A stretch of 64,000 bases of DNA, from the NCBI GenBank assembly GCA_947243795.1, contig OX365943.1:124001-188000 (forward strand). Reading direction: 5' to 3'. Positions 28,161-38,571 of this stretch are shown here, piece after piece (the first letter of the stretch is position 1; the number at the start of each line of letters is the position of its first letter). The stretch is from Saccharomyces uvarum. Its lineage: Eukaryota; Ascomycota; Saccharomycetes; Saccharomycetales; Saccharomycetaceae. The position numbers were made by a program, and so were the translations under genes. Under the pieces are notes generated by a model. The model had not been told where the DNA came from, ran no database searches, and saw only the letters and a program-made list of their open reading frames with translations.

Positions 28161-28506
28161 TCTTGATATGTCTGCTTAACTGGGTATGTCTGCTTAACTG
28201 TGTATTTCTAGCGCTTTCAATGTCAGTTGTTGCTTTTAAACCACAATTCCTCGAGTTTTGGCGATGACTTCGCAATGAAAAATTTCAGCGCAAAAAGAAA
28301 CGACGGGAAATATTTTCAGCGGCTAACTGTTACCCGTATCGCGGTTCCTGTCACGTTTTACGGTGATGAAAATTTTTGAAATATGCGATGAGCTGAAAAT
28401 AAAGCAAGGTTTATAGTGTAGATGTATTTGATGTGAGAGTAATTGTGTCGTAATTTGTACTTCCGGTTACTGAAAACACCAACAGCAACTCCAGTGATAT
28501 TTTTCG
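28161..28506. promoter_or_regulatory. Shared PUS1/NIP7 divergent promoter with PAC, RRPE and Reb1 motifs
   Basis: 346 bp. On the NIP7 side are an exact PAC GCGATGAG (28385-28392), RRPE-like TGAAAATTTTTG (28367-28378) and Reb1 TTACCCG (28330-28336). On the PUS1 side are RRPE-like TGAAAAATTTCA (28276-28287) and a near-PAC GCGATGAC (28261-28268). Two copies of the ribosome-biogenesis pair facing two genes of RNA modification and 60S assembly suggest co-regulation. Confidence 0.7.
28167..28202. repeat. 18-bp tandem duplication in the PUS1 leader
   Basis: TATGTCTGCTTAACTG occurs at 28167-28182 and again at 28185-28200, i.e. an 18-bp unit twice, starting 7 bp upstream of the PUS1 ATG. It should lie in the 5' untranslated region. 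Confidence 0.85.
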
Positions 28507-29052
28507 ATGAGACAATTAACAGAGGAAGAGACGAAGGTTGTTTTCGAAAAGCTGGCTGGCTATATCGGTAGAAATATCTCGTTTTTGGTTGATAATAAAG
28601 AACTGCCTCATGTTTTCAGATTGCAAAAGGACAGAGTATACTACGTGCCCGATCATGTTTCCAAATTGGCTACTAGTGTAGCAAGATCCAACTTGATGTC
28701 TCTAGGTATTTGTTTAGGCAAATTCACGAAGACTGGGAAATTCAGATTGCACATTACTTCCTTGACAGTATTAGCCAAGCATGCCAAGTATAAGATATGG
28801 ATCAAACCTAATGGGGAAATGCCATTCTTATACGGTAATCATGTGTTAAAGGCGCATGTAGGTAAGATGTCTGACGATATACCAGAACATGCCGGTGTTA
28901 TCGTGTTCGGCATGAATGATATTCCATTGGGGTTCGGTGTCAGTTCAAAGAGTACCTCTGAATCAAGAAACATGCAACCTACTGCCATTGTTGCTTTCAG
29001 ACAAGCCGATATCGGTGAATATTTGAGAGATGAAGACACTTTGTTTACTTAA
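28507..29052 (+). CDS. NIP7: Nip7, 60S ribosome biogenesis factor with a PUA domain
   Basis: 181 residues, exact family length. The N-terminal alpha-beta domain (1-90) starts MRQLTEEETKVVFEKLAGYIG; the C-terminal PUA domain (about 95-170) has KYKIWIKPNGEMPFLYGNHVLKAHVG and GVIVFGMNDIPLGFGVSSKS. Nip7 binds RNA and partners such as Nop8 and Nsa3, and is needed for 27S pre-rRNA processing in the nucleolus. The ATG lies right after a T-rich leader (TTTTTCG ATG). Convergent with SRP72. Confidence 0.97.
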   Translation: MRQLTEEETKVVFEKLAGYIGRNISFLVDNKELPHVFRLQKDRVYYVPDHVSKLATSVARSNLMSLGICLGKFTKTGKFRLHITSLTVLAKHAKYKIWIKPNGEMPFLYGNHVLKAHVGKMSDDIPEHAGVIVFGMNDIPLGFGVSSKSTSESRNMQPTAIVAFRQADIGEYLRDEDTLFT

Positions 29053-29300
29053 TGCGATGAATGGATGATAAAACATGTTTACATTTCATTTTTTTACCCA
29101 TGTTGTTTTATACAACATATTTTTCTGTATAATAAAGAATCATATAATTAACACTTTAAGGAAAAGAGTTATTTGAGAAAATAGAAAACATGATCTCCAA
29201 GATGGCTTTTCTCTTGTTCAGTCGGGTTTCTGTTTCATATACAATATTACATAACTTGTAAAATTTTCAAAGATCTATTAAGGACAAATCTCTTTACGCT

Positions 29301-31223
29301 TTATTTACGACCCTTCTTTTTATTCTTAGCCTTTTTATTGACAGCAGGCTTCCCCTTCTTTGATATATCAAGGGCTTGTTCAGACTTCTTGTTCATCGCA
29401 CCACCTTGGGTTTGTTTCCCACCTTGTTGTTTTTTCTTTGGTCTGTATGTAGATCTGTCCTTTATTGGCAGCCATCTTTCAGGATCGGGCAATTTGGAAG
29501 CGTCGCGACCTTGTAAGAATTTGCCCACACGCTTGGTCTTTCTTTTCTTTTTTAGTTCCAGAATTTTTCTTTTTTGTACTTTGTTAATTGTAGTGGCCTT
29601 ATTTTTCTTTACTGAGGATTCTAAAGGTTTCGCACCAAGTTGAATTAGTTCTTTAACATCAATGTATCTCACCAAATCTATGCCTTGTGCTATATCCAAA
29701 GAATTGGATGAGACAATTCTGTTGACTAATTCATCTTCGTTATCTTTATTGAAGCTTGAGAGTTCCCTGAGCAAAGCTTTCGATTCTTTGATATTGCCTG
29801 TGGACAGTAGTTCGAACCCAACGTGTTTCCAAAATGGTATGTTTTCTTGGGTTTTTCCGTTCAACTGCACTCTTACAGAATCTAATTTTTTTAATAAGAT
29901 ACTCTTTGAATGGTTTCTCCCTTTAACCTTGTATAGTTCAAATAAAATGTAGCATACAATAGCTTGTGAATCATCAAACTTTTCAAAAGATGATTTCCAA
30001 CTTTCATTCAAGAATAATTCACTTATTCTGATAGCGTTTTCCCATTCCTTTTCTATTATTAGCAACTGGATAGTTAGCAGTAATAAACCAATTACACTAC
30101 CCTCTGTGCCACTTAGGATGCTCTTTGTGACATGATGGTAAAGTTTCTTGGCTTGTGTTTTGTAACTTTCCAAAGTTACATTATCCACTAATTCAGAATA
30201 TTTGTTAGCAGTTTTTGACAAAATGGAATCCTGAGAACGAATCTTGCCGTTATTGAACAGACGCAAAAATAGTATATTACGTTGAATGTTCGACCATTGC
30301 TCATATGTGAAGGTCTGTAAATTGAAAGTGTTTAATCTCTCCGCGTTTAATTCTCTCAACAGTAGATTGAAATTGGTATTATATTTGGATAAATCAACGA
30401 ATGCATTCAGGTTATTTTTACAAATCAAATAAAATGGAGAAGAGGCTTCTAGTCCCTTTAATAAATTCTTTAGTATCTCTTTGCTCTTCGTGGTTTCCCC
30501 CTTCATTTGCAAAACAAAGGATAATTGTAAATTGATGGTATTAATATCGTTTTGATAACCTTCAGCCGTGGCCGCTTGTAGGGCCTTCTCCAATATTTCG
30601 ATGCTCTCATCATATTGGCCTAAGGATGTCAGGATAAATGATTCGTTGAACAATAAATCGTAGGAAGATTCGTCTATGGTAGTCACTAATGGAGATTTGT
30701 TCATTAATTCTGGTGCCACCGATAGTGGGACCCTTTCATTACAAGCCAATTCGATTTGACTATCCTGGTCCCTATCGTTATGACTAGCTAAATGTTGGTA
30801 TATTTTGAAAGCCTCTTGATACAAACCATTCTTGTAACAGTATTGAGCTCTCACGTGTAAAATGCCTCTTAGTGACTCGATTCCTTTTTTTAGTACAGTA
30901 TCGAGATCATCTGTGACAATCTGTCTGTACAATGCGTTAAATTCGTCGGAACTATTCAATTTATAGAAAATGTACAGTTTTTCTAATGCAAATTTACGAC
31001 CGAATTTCTCATCGATATGTTCAAACTTCTTCAAATAGTGCAAGGCTCTTTGGTATTTATCCTGTTGAATAACAGCCACCAAACAACGTCTAAATACGTC
31101 TGCTGGGTCTTGGCAGCCTGAATCCAACAATTTCACGCAAGTTTGTTCGACCTGGGAATGCTCATCTTGAGACAACTGAATGTTCAATTGAGAAATCAAA
31201 CTGGTCAAATTATCCTTAGCCAT
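29301..31223 (-). CDS. SRP72: Srp72, signal recognition particle subunit
   Basis: 640 residues, exact length of the yeast protein. Most of it (about 1-530) is helical TPR-like repeats, for example [37 protein letters not shown] and [15 protein letters not shown]. Near the C-terminus is the SRP72 RNA-binding signature [23 protein letters not shown], then a very basic tail ([22 protein letters not shown]). With Srp68 it binds the scR1 RNA; the particle delivers ribosomes making secreted proteins to the ER. Confidence 0.97.
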   Translation of the reverse strand: MAKDNLTSLISQLNIQLSQDEHSQVEQTCVKLLDSGCQDPADVFRRCLVAVIQQDKYQRALHYLKKFEHIDEKFGRKFALEKLYIFYKLNSSDEFNALYRQIVTDDLDTVLKKGIESLRGILHVRAQYCYKNGLYQEAFKIYQHLASHNDRDQDSQIELACNERVPLSVAPELMNKSPLVTTIDESSYDLLFNESFILTSLGQYDESIEILEKALQAATAEGYQNDINTINLQLSFVLQMKGETTKSKEILKNLLKGLEASSPFYLICKNNLNAFVDLSKYNTNFNLLLRELNAERLNTFNLQTFTYEQWSNIQRNILFLRLFNNGKIRSQDSILSKTANKYSELVDNVTLESYKTQAKKLYHHVTKSILSGTEGSVIGLLLLTIQLLIIEKEWENAIRISELFLNESWKSSFEKFDDSQAIVCYILFELYKVKGRNHSKSILLKKLDSVRVQLNGKTQENIPFWKHVGFELLSTGNIKESKALLRELSSFNKDNEDELVNRIVSSNSLDIAQGIDLVRYIDVKELIQLGAKPLESSVKKNKATTINKVQKRKILELKKKRKTKRVGKFLQGRDASKLPDPERWLPIKDRSTYRPKKKQQGGKQTQGGAMNKKSEQALDISKKGKPAVNKKAKNKKKGRK

Positions 31224-31511
31224 TTCTTACTTGCTCCTACTTCTTACGGTGTTACCCCTGGCCAACTCAACAATGTAAATCAGCAAGCTTAGTCAATAGC
31301 TATTTTCAACTTAGTTCTTTTTTCGTTCTGTTCATTTTCGAAAAGAAAAGAATAAAAAAAAATGAGAAAATTTCATCAATTGTCGCAATACACGATGTAC
31401 TAAATAGTAATGAATATTAAGAAATGGATGCTTAACGTATGTGTGATATATGTAGAAATGGCGAGTTGTGTTTATTTAGTGCAGTTCAAGCAATCAGGCG
31501 GGACAGCATTT

Positions 31512-32618
31512 TCATGACCCTTTATTTTCCCAGAACGGTTTGTTTCTTAGTATCCAAGGATGCATTTTGACGTCTTCAAGTCGCATTCTCTCCTTAGGAT
31601 CATATTTTAGCAGCTTGAGTATTAGGTCTTGTGCGTCCTGGGAGATGTTGTTTGGGAATCTGATATCCAATGCAGCTATTCTCTTATACGTTGTGTCTTT
31701 CATTTCTTCTTCAAACGGTGGGGCGCCCGTTAGTAGTTCAAAAGTCAGGACCCCAAGGGCCCATACGTCAACAGTGTGGTCGTATTCCCTGAATTCGACC
31801 ATTTCGGGCGAGAGATAATCAATTGTACCACAAACTGTTTTTCTTCTGTTTTCCGGAGGGTTTATTATACTCCATCCAAAATCCGTCAGTTTAATAATAT
31901 TATTAAATCCTATTATTATATTTTCAAGTTTGATATCTCTGTGAATAATGTGTTTCCTATGCATGTAATCCAGCGCATTGGCAATTTGGTAGATATAATC
32001 CGATGCTAAAATATCGTTAAAGGGCCCGTGCGACCTCAATAGTTTATACATTTCCCCGTTGACCAAATACTCCATTAACAGATACACTCTTTTCTCATCG
32101 TAGAAATAGCCGTATAGTTTCGTTAAATTCGGGTGGTTCAGCGACGATTGTATTTCTACCTCTCTTCTGAATTGCCTTTGTAGTTTGTATTGTATTATTT
32201 TCTCTTTCTCCATTACTTTCAAGGCACATATGTATCCAGTAGCCTTGTGCCGAACACAATAAACTTTGCCAAATTTACCTTTCCCCAGCTTCTTCCCCAG
32301 TTCAAAATCATCGAGCGATAGTGACTTGAACTTGGGTAATTTCTTCTTTTCTTCGTGTGTCACCTTGGTGGAAGTCATTTTTCTTATAGGTGATGGGATC
32401 TTGGAGTTTTCTATTTCCAGAAATTTTTTGTTGTTAACAGGTAATCTGTTTAATTTTTCTCGTACAGGTGAAGGTATCTTTGAGTTGGAGTTTCTTTGTT
32501 GTGGAGAATGAGATATTCTCCATGGCTTATTGATCTTGGAGGTATTTGGTCTTGTTGTCGGGTTTCTCGATGGCGAATTTGCATTCAGTTTGACATTTAC
32601 CAGGCTATTACGCTTCAT
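31512..32618 (-). CDS. IPL1: Ipl1, Aurora kinase of the chromosomal passenger complex
   Basis: 368 residues. The N-terminal 95 residues are basic and disordered with two KIPSP(V/I)R motifs, near residues 48 and 75. The kinase domain (about 104-355) has the Gly loop [17 protein letters not shown]-type Lys in CALKVMEK, catalytic loop [13 protein letters not shown], and activation loop [16 protein letters not shown] with the Thr (near 260) that is autophosphorylated with Sli15/INCENP help. Ipl1 corrects wrong kinetochore-microtubule attachments. The catalytic loop has Leu where the S. cerevisiae protein has Pro (HRDIKPEN), a tolerated change known in other kinases. Confidence 0.96.
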   Translation of the reverse strand: MKRNSLVNVKLNANSPSRNPTTRPNTSKINKPWRISHSPQQRNSNSKIPSPVREKLNRLPVNNKKFLEIENSKIPSPIRKMTSTKVTHEEKKKLPKFKSLSLDDFELGKKLGKGKFGKVYCVRHKATGYICALKVMEKEKIIQYKLQRQFRREVEIQSSLNHPNLTKLYGYFYDEKRVYLLMEYLVNGEMYKLLRSHGPFNDILASDYIYQIANALDYMHRKHIIHRDIKLENIIIGFNNIIKLTDFGWSIINPPENRRKTVCGTIDYLSPEMVEFREYDHTVDVWALGVLTFELLTGAPPFEEEMKDTTYKRIAALDIRFPNNISQDAQDLILKLLKYDPKERMRLEDVKMHPWILRNKPFWENKGS

Positions 32619-32862
32619 ACTCCTCTTTTCTTGCCGCAGAAGTACTTGAGATCCCTCGTACCTTTTTTGAATACAACCCTGGCTTTCTTGTACCTGTACT
32701 TGGACGATTGTGCCGGATATGTTTACTTCTATTTCTTATACAATGGTAAACAAATTAAACGCTGCAGAGGAAAAACGCGTCAAATTAAAGAAAGAGATAT
32801 CGTAGAACAAGTAGAACTAGTTAGAAAGATGAGACAGCGAGGACATACAGACGGAGGTAATC

Positions 32863-34611
32863 ATGTCTCCAGAAATATTAGAAGCACTTTTGCAATGGGC
32901 TGTGTCCTTTGGTGTGGTGGTTCCAGAGGGCCTAAAGTTTACATACAGCGATCTCAAAGGTATTCTTTGTATATGTGAAAAAGACATGGATGGACCAAAT
33001 ATCAAGATCCCTCCCGAGATCATCATTTCAAGGAGCCTGCCTATGGAATATTTCAAGCTCGACGAGTCCACCGGGAATATTAACGGATGGTTGAAGTTAT
33101 TCTTGGCTAAGATAAAATTCGATAAATATAATGATACCATCGTGGATAATGTGTGCGTAAACAAGAAGTTCAAACCTTACTTGGACGCGCTGCCCTTACA
33201 GCTTAACTCGCCATTGATTTGGAACTCAAGCGAGTTGGAGTATTTAGCATCTACGAACCTGGGGAATTCCATTCATGAGAAATTTGCGAACATATTCAAA
33301 GAATGGTTTGAATTGGTCAGTTCTTCCGATATATTTGATTTAGAAAAAGTGGCAGATGATATTCAGATATACCGCACGCTCGATGGGATGGCATACGAGG
33401 CTCTGTATGAACAAATCTTGAAGAAGACTGAACTTCAAACGTCAACCATTTGGTATTCGTTTTCTGCATTTCTATGGTCGCAGCTAATATTCACTTCAAG
33501 AGCGTTCCCTGAATATGTGGTGAATGGGAAGTGTCCAGAAAATTCTATTGTATTACTTCCCATTATTGACCTTTTAAACCACGACTACCGTTCCAAAGTT
33601 AAATGGTATCCTGAAAATGGATGGTTTTGCTATGAAAAAATGGGCACTGTGCCCCAAGGGCAAGAACTATTTAACAATTATGGTGGTAAGGGGAATGAGG
33701 AGTTGCTGTCTGGATACGGGTTCGTCTTGGAAGATAACATTTTTGATTCAGTAGCTTTAAAAATAAAATTGCCGTTAGATGTAATTTCTACAATTCTTGA
33801 AAAGGAACCCCTTTTGAAGCTGCCTATACTTTCCGATTACACAACATTTGCCTTTGAGGACAAGAATCCTAACCAACAAGACAGTGAAACAGCTCGCGAT
33901 GCTACGAATTACGCAGATGGTGTAACTTATTTTATTAATACGCAAAATGAGCAAAGTTTAGAACCATTATTAAATCTTTTCACTTACCTATCCAAGACTG
34001 AAGAGGAGACCTTGCATGATTTGAGAGCCCGTTTCGAAGGTATACAAATGTTAAGAAATGCGTTGGAAAGTAAATTAAAGAACATCGTAGGAGCTATACC
34101 AATCGATCCATCAAATATCAATTCCTACAGATATTACTGTGCTGATATTTATAGAAAAAGTCAAAAACAGATCCTAAAGGAATCTGTAGCGCGGTTGAAA
34201 AGATTAGAGAAAACGATGCTCTCGGAGAATAAGAACCGACTACTAACTATGAACAAAATCTTGAAGAACGACCCTGCCTTTACAGAAACTGAGCTCCCTT
34301 CATTGTTTAGTAATGAAGATGATGAAGAGCTCGTCTTCGAATCCACTTACGATTTGTTGATCCTGTGGGTGCTTCTGAAGGCGAGACGCCAGTCGTTCCC
34401 TACAAAATATCTGTGGATGGAACAGCAGTACGCTAGTTTTAAGAACATCGCATATATCTCGGATGACTCTAAAGCTTTCCATGCCCAGTATTTCGGCAAG
34501 CAAGACAACGTGGACTTGGAACAAGTGGACCAGGCAATCCAATTCGTAGTCGCTAACTCCTTCACCAGAGCCTCGTCCACGTCCGGCGAGACCATTCTGG
34601 TTCGCAAGTAG
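32863..34611 (+). CDS. RKM1: Rkm1, ribosomal protein lysine methyltransferase
   Basis: 582 residues. A SET domain split by a long insertion occupies about residues 20-300. Key motifs are NHDYRS in LLPIIDLLNHDYRS, and the cofactor/substrate Tyr region NNYGGKGNEELLSGYGF. The C-terminal half is the Rubisco LSMT-type helical substrate-binding domain. Rkm1 dimethylates two lysines of Rpl23 (uL14) in yeast. The start MSPEILEALLQW follows a 240-bp promoter shared with IPL1. The protein is one of the more diverged in this window relative to what I remember of S. cerevisiae. Confidence 0.94.
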   Translation: MSPEILEALLQWAVSFGVVVPEGLKFTYSDLKGILCICEKDMDGPNIKIPPEIIISRSLPMEYFKLDESTGNINGWLKLFLAKIKFDKYNDTIVDNVCVNKKFKPYLDALPLQLNSPLIWNSSELEYLASTNLGNSIHEKFANIFKEWFELVSSSDIFDLEKVADDIQIYRTLDGMAYEALYEQILKKTELQTSTIWYSFSAFLWSQLIFTSRAFPEYVVNGKCPENSIVLLPIIDLLNHDYRSKVKWYPENGWFCYEKMGTVPQGQELFNNYGGKGNEELLSGYGFVLEDNIFDSVALKIKLPLDVISTILEKEPLLKLPILSDYTTFAFEDKNPNQQDSETARDATNYADGVTYFINTQNEQSLEPLLNLFTYLSKTEEETLHDLRARFEGIQMLRNALESKLKNIVGAIPIDPSNINSYRYYCADIYRKSQKQILKESVARLKRLEKTMLSENKNRLLTMNKILKNDPAFTETELPSLFSNEDDEELVFESTYDLLILWVLLKARRQSFPTKYLWMEQQYASFKNIAYISDDSKAFHAQYFGKQDNVDLEQVDQAIQFVVANSFTRASSTSGETILVRK

Positions 34612-34896
34612 TACCCACATCTGTTTTATAGAATAATAGAGCAATAGAATGTATAGTATTACATCTTCACCTTAGTAACGCACTTAGTAACAAAGAGCGA
34701 TCTCATTGGTTGAAATGATCCGGGTACTCCATATCTATTCTTGACGAAATTTTTCTCTATAAAAAATTAGCGATGCCCGATATTGTGTATAAAATATAGA
34801 AAAGAGCTTTAGCCTAAAGTGTGTATATCAGGTCTATATTTTTTGGCATCGTTTGCTCGCTCGAAGTAAAAACAAAGCTGTAACAGGAAGCAAACT

Positions 34897-37338
34897 ATGG
34901 ATGGTTTTAGTTTAGCTGGCGCAGTAAGTGTTGGTACGTTAATCGCTGCATATTTATATTTTGGAGGGAGGTTATCTATAGCGCTAGTGATCTTAGTAGG
35001 CTATGGTATTTATTGTAATGAGGCTGGTAGTCAGGTCGAAGAGGGGGTGATTTCTAGCCCAGAAAAGAAGAAATCATGCTGCAGTGATAAGAAAAAGGCA
35101 GAAGGTGAAAAGAGTGGTGGATGTTGCTCTGAAAAGAAGAAAAATGGCGCCGGTGGTGGTGGATGTTGTTCTTCGAAAGACGGCAAGAAGAAAAGCGGAG
35201 GAGGGTGTTGTTCTTCTAAAAATGGGAAGAAGGGAAAAGAAGGAGGGTGTTGTTCTTCCAAGAGAAAAATCAGTAATGACGAAAATGTTGTCCCTCAAGT
35301 TCAGGAATCCAAAAACTTCCCTGTGACCGTAGATTTTACCGATGTATTCAAGAAACCTACCAAGAAAAGATCCGGTACTCCCAAGGTTTTCTCCAAGAAT
35401 GGCTCATCAAAGTCCAAAATAGGTAAAAAATTGAGTGTTTCAAAGAAAATTGGTCAGGATGGATTGATTAAGACTGCCCTTACTATCTCAAACGAAACGC
35501 TCTTGAGTTCTCAAATATATGTGCTGTATAGTTCCTTGCAAGGTGCAGCTTCCAAAGCTGCGAAGACCGTATACGATGAACTAACAGGACTGGATGAATT
35601 AGTTAATAAACCAAAACTTTTGAATCTTGATGACCTGTCCGACTTTGACGACTATTTTGTGGATGTCCCAGTTGAAAATGCCCTATATGTTCTTGTTCTA
35701 CCCTCTTATGATATCGATTGTCCCTTGGACTATTTCCTACAAACCCTGGAAGAGAATGCTAATGATTTCAGAGTAGATAGTTTCCCACTGCGTAAGTTGG
35801 TTGGCTACACAGTTCTTGGACTTGGTGATTCTGAATCATGGCCTGAAAAATTTTGTTACCAAGCTAAGAGGGCTGATCATTGGATTTCTCGTTTAGGTGG
35901 TAGAAGGATTTTCCCTCTTGGTGAAGTTTGTATGAAAACGAGCGGGAATACCAAAATTGAGGAATGGACGTCATTACTAGCGGAGACGTTGAAGGATGAT
36001 GAACCGATCATCTATGAATACGATGAAAACGCAGATTCCGAAGAAGACGAAGGAGAAGAAGATAACGGTAGTGATGAATTGGGCGATGTGGAAGATATTG
36101 GCGGCAAAGATAGTAACGGAAAATTCTCAAGTGTCGATGAAATCAAGCAAATGGTAGCGAAAGATAGTCCAACATACAAGAACTTAACAAAGCAAGGTTA
36201 TAAAGTCATCGGTTCTCATTCAGGTGTCAAGATTTGCAGATGGACCAAGAACGAACTACGTGGTAAAGGATCCTGTTATAAGAAGTCGCTTTTCAATATT
36301 GCATCCAGTAGATGTATGGAATTAACGCCTTCTTTGGCATGCTCTTCTAAGTGTGTTTTTTGTTGGAGACATGGTACGAACCCTGTGTCCAAAAATTGGA
36401 GATGGGAAGTTGATGAACCAGAATATATTTTGGAAAATGCCTTGAAGGGACATTATTCCATGATTAAACAGATGAGAGGTGTGCCCGGTGTCATTGCGGA
36501 AAGATTCGCCAAGGCGTTTGAAGTTCGTCACTGTGCCTTATCTCTTGTTGGTGAACCTATACTTTATCCTCATATCAATAAATTTGTTCAATTACTACAT
36601 CAAAAGGGGATAACCAGTTTTCTTGTGTGTAATGCTCAACATCCAGAAGCCTTGAGAAATATCGTTAAAGTCACTCAATTATACGTTTCCATTGATGCTC
36701 CTACAAAGACAGAACTGAAAAAAGTGGATAGACCTTTATATAAAGATTTCTGGGAAAGAATGGTGGAATGTTTAGAAATTTTGAAAACTGTGCAAAATCA
36801 CCAAAGGACGGTTTTCAGATTAACTTTGGTGAAAGGTTTCAATATGGGTGACGTCAGTGCATATGCAGACTTAGTTCAACGCGGATCCCCATGTTTCATC
36901 GAAGTTAAAGGTGCTACGTTCAGTGGTTCATCCGATGGGAACGGTAATCCTTTAACTATGCAAAATATTCCATTCTATGAAGAATGTATAAATTTTGTGA
37001 AGGCATTTACTGCGGAGTTACAGAGACGTGGATTATATTACGACCTGGCTGCCGAGCATGCACACTCCAACTGTTTACTGATTGCTGATACTAAATTCAA
37101 GATAAATGGAGAATGGCACACTCATATCGATTTTGACAAGTTTTTCGTATTATTAAACTCAGGTGAAGATTTCACGTATATGGATTATTTGGAAAAGACA
37201 CCCGAATGGGCTTTATTTGGGAACGGTGGGTTTGCACCAGGAAACACAAGAGTGTACAGAAAGGATAAGAAGAAGCAAAATAAGGAGAACCAAGAAACTC
37301 AAAAGATAGAAGCTCCTCTTCCTCCTATTCCAGCTTAA
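34897..37338 (+). CDS. TYW1: Tyw1, radical SAM enzyme of wybutosine synthesis
   Basis: 813 residues. It forms the tricyclic imG-14 base from 1-methylguanosine-37 of tRNA-Phe, using pyruvate. An N-terminal membrane segment (about 5-40, VGTLIAAYLYFGG then LVILVGYGIY) is followed by a Cys-rich repeat region with five CCS units (about 60-123). Next come a flavodoxin-like FMN domain (about 195-370), an acidic linker with D/E runs (about 375-410), and the radical SAM domain with CSSKCVFCWRH (CxxxCxxC for the 4Fe-4S cluster, about 481-488). The C-terminus has the YLEKTPEWALFGNGGFAPGN motif. The membrane anchor and CCS repeats are outside the enzymatic domains. Confidence 0.96.
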   Translation: MDGFSLAGAVSVGTLIAAYLYFGGRLSIALVILVGYGIYCNEAGSQVEEGVISSPEKKKSCCSDKKKAEGEKSGGCCSEKKKNGAGGGGCCSSKDGKKKSGGGCCSSKNGKKGKEGGCCSSKRKISNDENVVPQVQESKNFPVTVDFTDVFKKPTKKRSGTPKVFSKNGSSKSKIGKKLSVSKKIGQDGLIKTALTISNETLLSSQIYVLYSSLQGAASKAAKTVYDELTGLDELVNKPKLLNLDDLSDFDDYFVDVPVENALYVLVLPSYDIDCPLDYFLQTLEENANDFRVDSFPLRKLVGYTVLGLGDSESWPEKFCYQAKRADHWISRLGGRRIFPLGEVCMKTSGNTKIEEWTSLLAETLKDDEPIIYEYDENADSEEDEGEEDNGSDELGDVEDIGGKDSNGKFSSVDEIKQMVAKDSPTYKNLTKQGYKVIGSHSGVKICRWTKNELRGKGSCYKKSLFNIASSRCMELTPSLACSSKCVFCWRHGTNPVSKNWRWEVDEPEYILENALKGHYSMIKQMRGVPGVIAERFAKAFEVRHCALSLVGEPILYPHINKFVQLLHQKGITSFLVCNAQHPEALRNIVKVTQLYVSIDAPTKTELKKVDRPLYKDFWERMVECLEILKTVQNHQRTVFRLTLVKGFNMGDVSAYADLVQRGSPCFIEVKGATFSGSSDGNGNPLTMQNIPFYEECINFVKAFTAELQRRGLYYDLAAEHAHSNCLLIADTKFKINGEWHTHIDFDKFFVLLNSGEDFTYMDYLEKTPEWALFGNGGFAPGNTRVYRKDKKKQNKENQETQKIEAPLPPIPA

Positions 37339-37605
37339 ATAACAATATATTTATTAACAGTTATCTTATGTATATATTTATTTAAAAATAACATTGTTAA
37401 CAGTTCAAGGTTTCATCTTAAAGAGTAATTGTTGAGGGCTTATCTTATTTTTTTAAGATTTGATCTGAAAAAGCATAAATTGGGTCTCCCGTTTGGAATG
37501 AAAAAGAAAGATTTACAACTATGATGATCTCAATACATAGATAAATATTCCTTTATATAAGAGTAAAAGAGATATATAAGAAAAAGGCGTGTCTTGAAAT
37601 GGTGT

Positions 37606-38571
37606 TCAAAGAAAATGGATGGTGCGAAGAAATAGGAAAATCACATAAGCAACGGACCAACCACCCACTTCGACGTGGACCCACTTGGAAAACAAAAGTG
37701 TGCAAAGGATATCGTAGACCTTGATGAAGGCATGGAATCTTAGCCCATCAATAGATCTTAAACTAGGTATCCGGAACTTTTTCCCAGCGTAGGACGGCTT
37801 CGTCACAGGCTGACCTTCACACAATTTCCTAGCCTTGACCGGGTCATCCGTGATAGCACCGTAGATTGGCAATTCACAAAGATACTTGAAATCGACGGGT
37901 TTGTTGACGGTCCACAGATAGACCTTGATGTCGTTTTCCATCAAGACGGGCAGCATCTTTAGTCTGAACCGGCTCGTCCACGAGGAGACAAAATGTACGC
38001 TGATGCCGTAAAGCTTGTAGTGAGGATCGTTCAACGACAGGGAACGCTTCACAAATTGAGACGCGATATCTAAGGATAAACTTATCACGATGACTTTAAA
38101 GTCCTTCAGCACTCCCGTCTCGATACCGAAGTCGTACCAATCTAACATCCAAAGCCCCCACGTGATCCTCTCTTGCCAGAATTTCAAGTCATTCTTCACC
38201 CCCAGCATGGCAGCAAACGTCTTGACCATTATGATCTTCTTGTTGGTGAACTTGATGTCCAACATCAACTTGGCCCTAGGATGACTCACTGCCCACTCGA
38301 GGATCTCCTTTAAGGTCATCATAGCCAGAGAACCGTCCTCTTTGCAGCGCAATTTCCTGACCTCCTCCCAGGTCGAATCGCTAATTACCAGGTTCTTGTC
38401 CCACATCCGGTCCGTATCAGAGTCGTGGTTGACCATCACCACACCGTCGATGGTCATTTGCAGATCGGTCTCGATCACATCCACCCCAGCTGCGTACGCC
38501 TTTTCGAACGCTAGAAGCGTGTTTTCAGGATATTTTCCCTTGAAAGCTCTATGTCCTACAATCTCAACCAT
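37606..38571 (-). CDS. PGC1: Pgc1, phosphatidylglycerol phospholipase C
   Basis: 321 residues, exact yeast length. A glycerophosphodiester phosphodiesterase fold (about 1-240): it starts MVEIVGHRAFKGKYPENT with the catalytic His, then AGVDVIETDLQMTIDGVVMVNHD carrying the Glu-x-Asp metal ligands and second His, and KVYLWTVNKPVDFKYL near the end. The C-terminus (about 285-321) is a hydrophobic tail anchor, VGGWSVAYVIFLFLRTIHFL. The enzyme cuts phosphatidylglycerol to diacylglycerol in lipid droplets and mitochondria, limiting PG. Codon use is GC-rich compared with the adjacent TYW1. Confidence 0.95.
   Translation of the reverse strand: MVEIVGHRAFKGKYPENTLLAFEKAYAAGVDVIETDLQMTIDGVVMVNHDSDTDRMWDKNLVISDSTWEEVRKLRCKEDGSLAMMTLKEILEWAVSHPRAKLMLDIKFTNKKIIMVKTFAAMLGVKNDLKFWQERITWGLWMLDWYDFGIETGVLKDFKVIVISLSLDIASQFVKRSLSLNDPHYKLYGISVHFVSSWTSRFRLKMLPVLMENDIKVYLWTVNKPVDFKYLCELPIYGAITDDPVKARKLCEGQPVTKPSYAGKKFRIPSLRSIDGLRFHAFIKVYDILCTLLFSKWVHVEVGGWSVAYVIFLFLRTIHFL

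Noticed and set aside
32496-32978. 160-codon plus-strand frame across the IPL1-RKM1 promoter
   Set aside because: It opens at TTG, overlaps both genes and has no homology I recognise.
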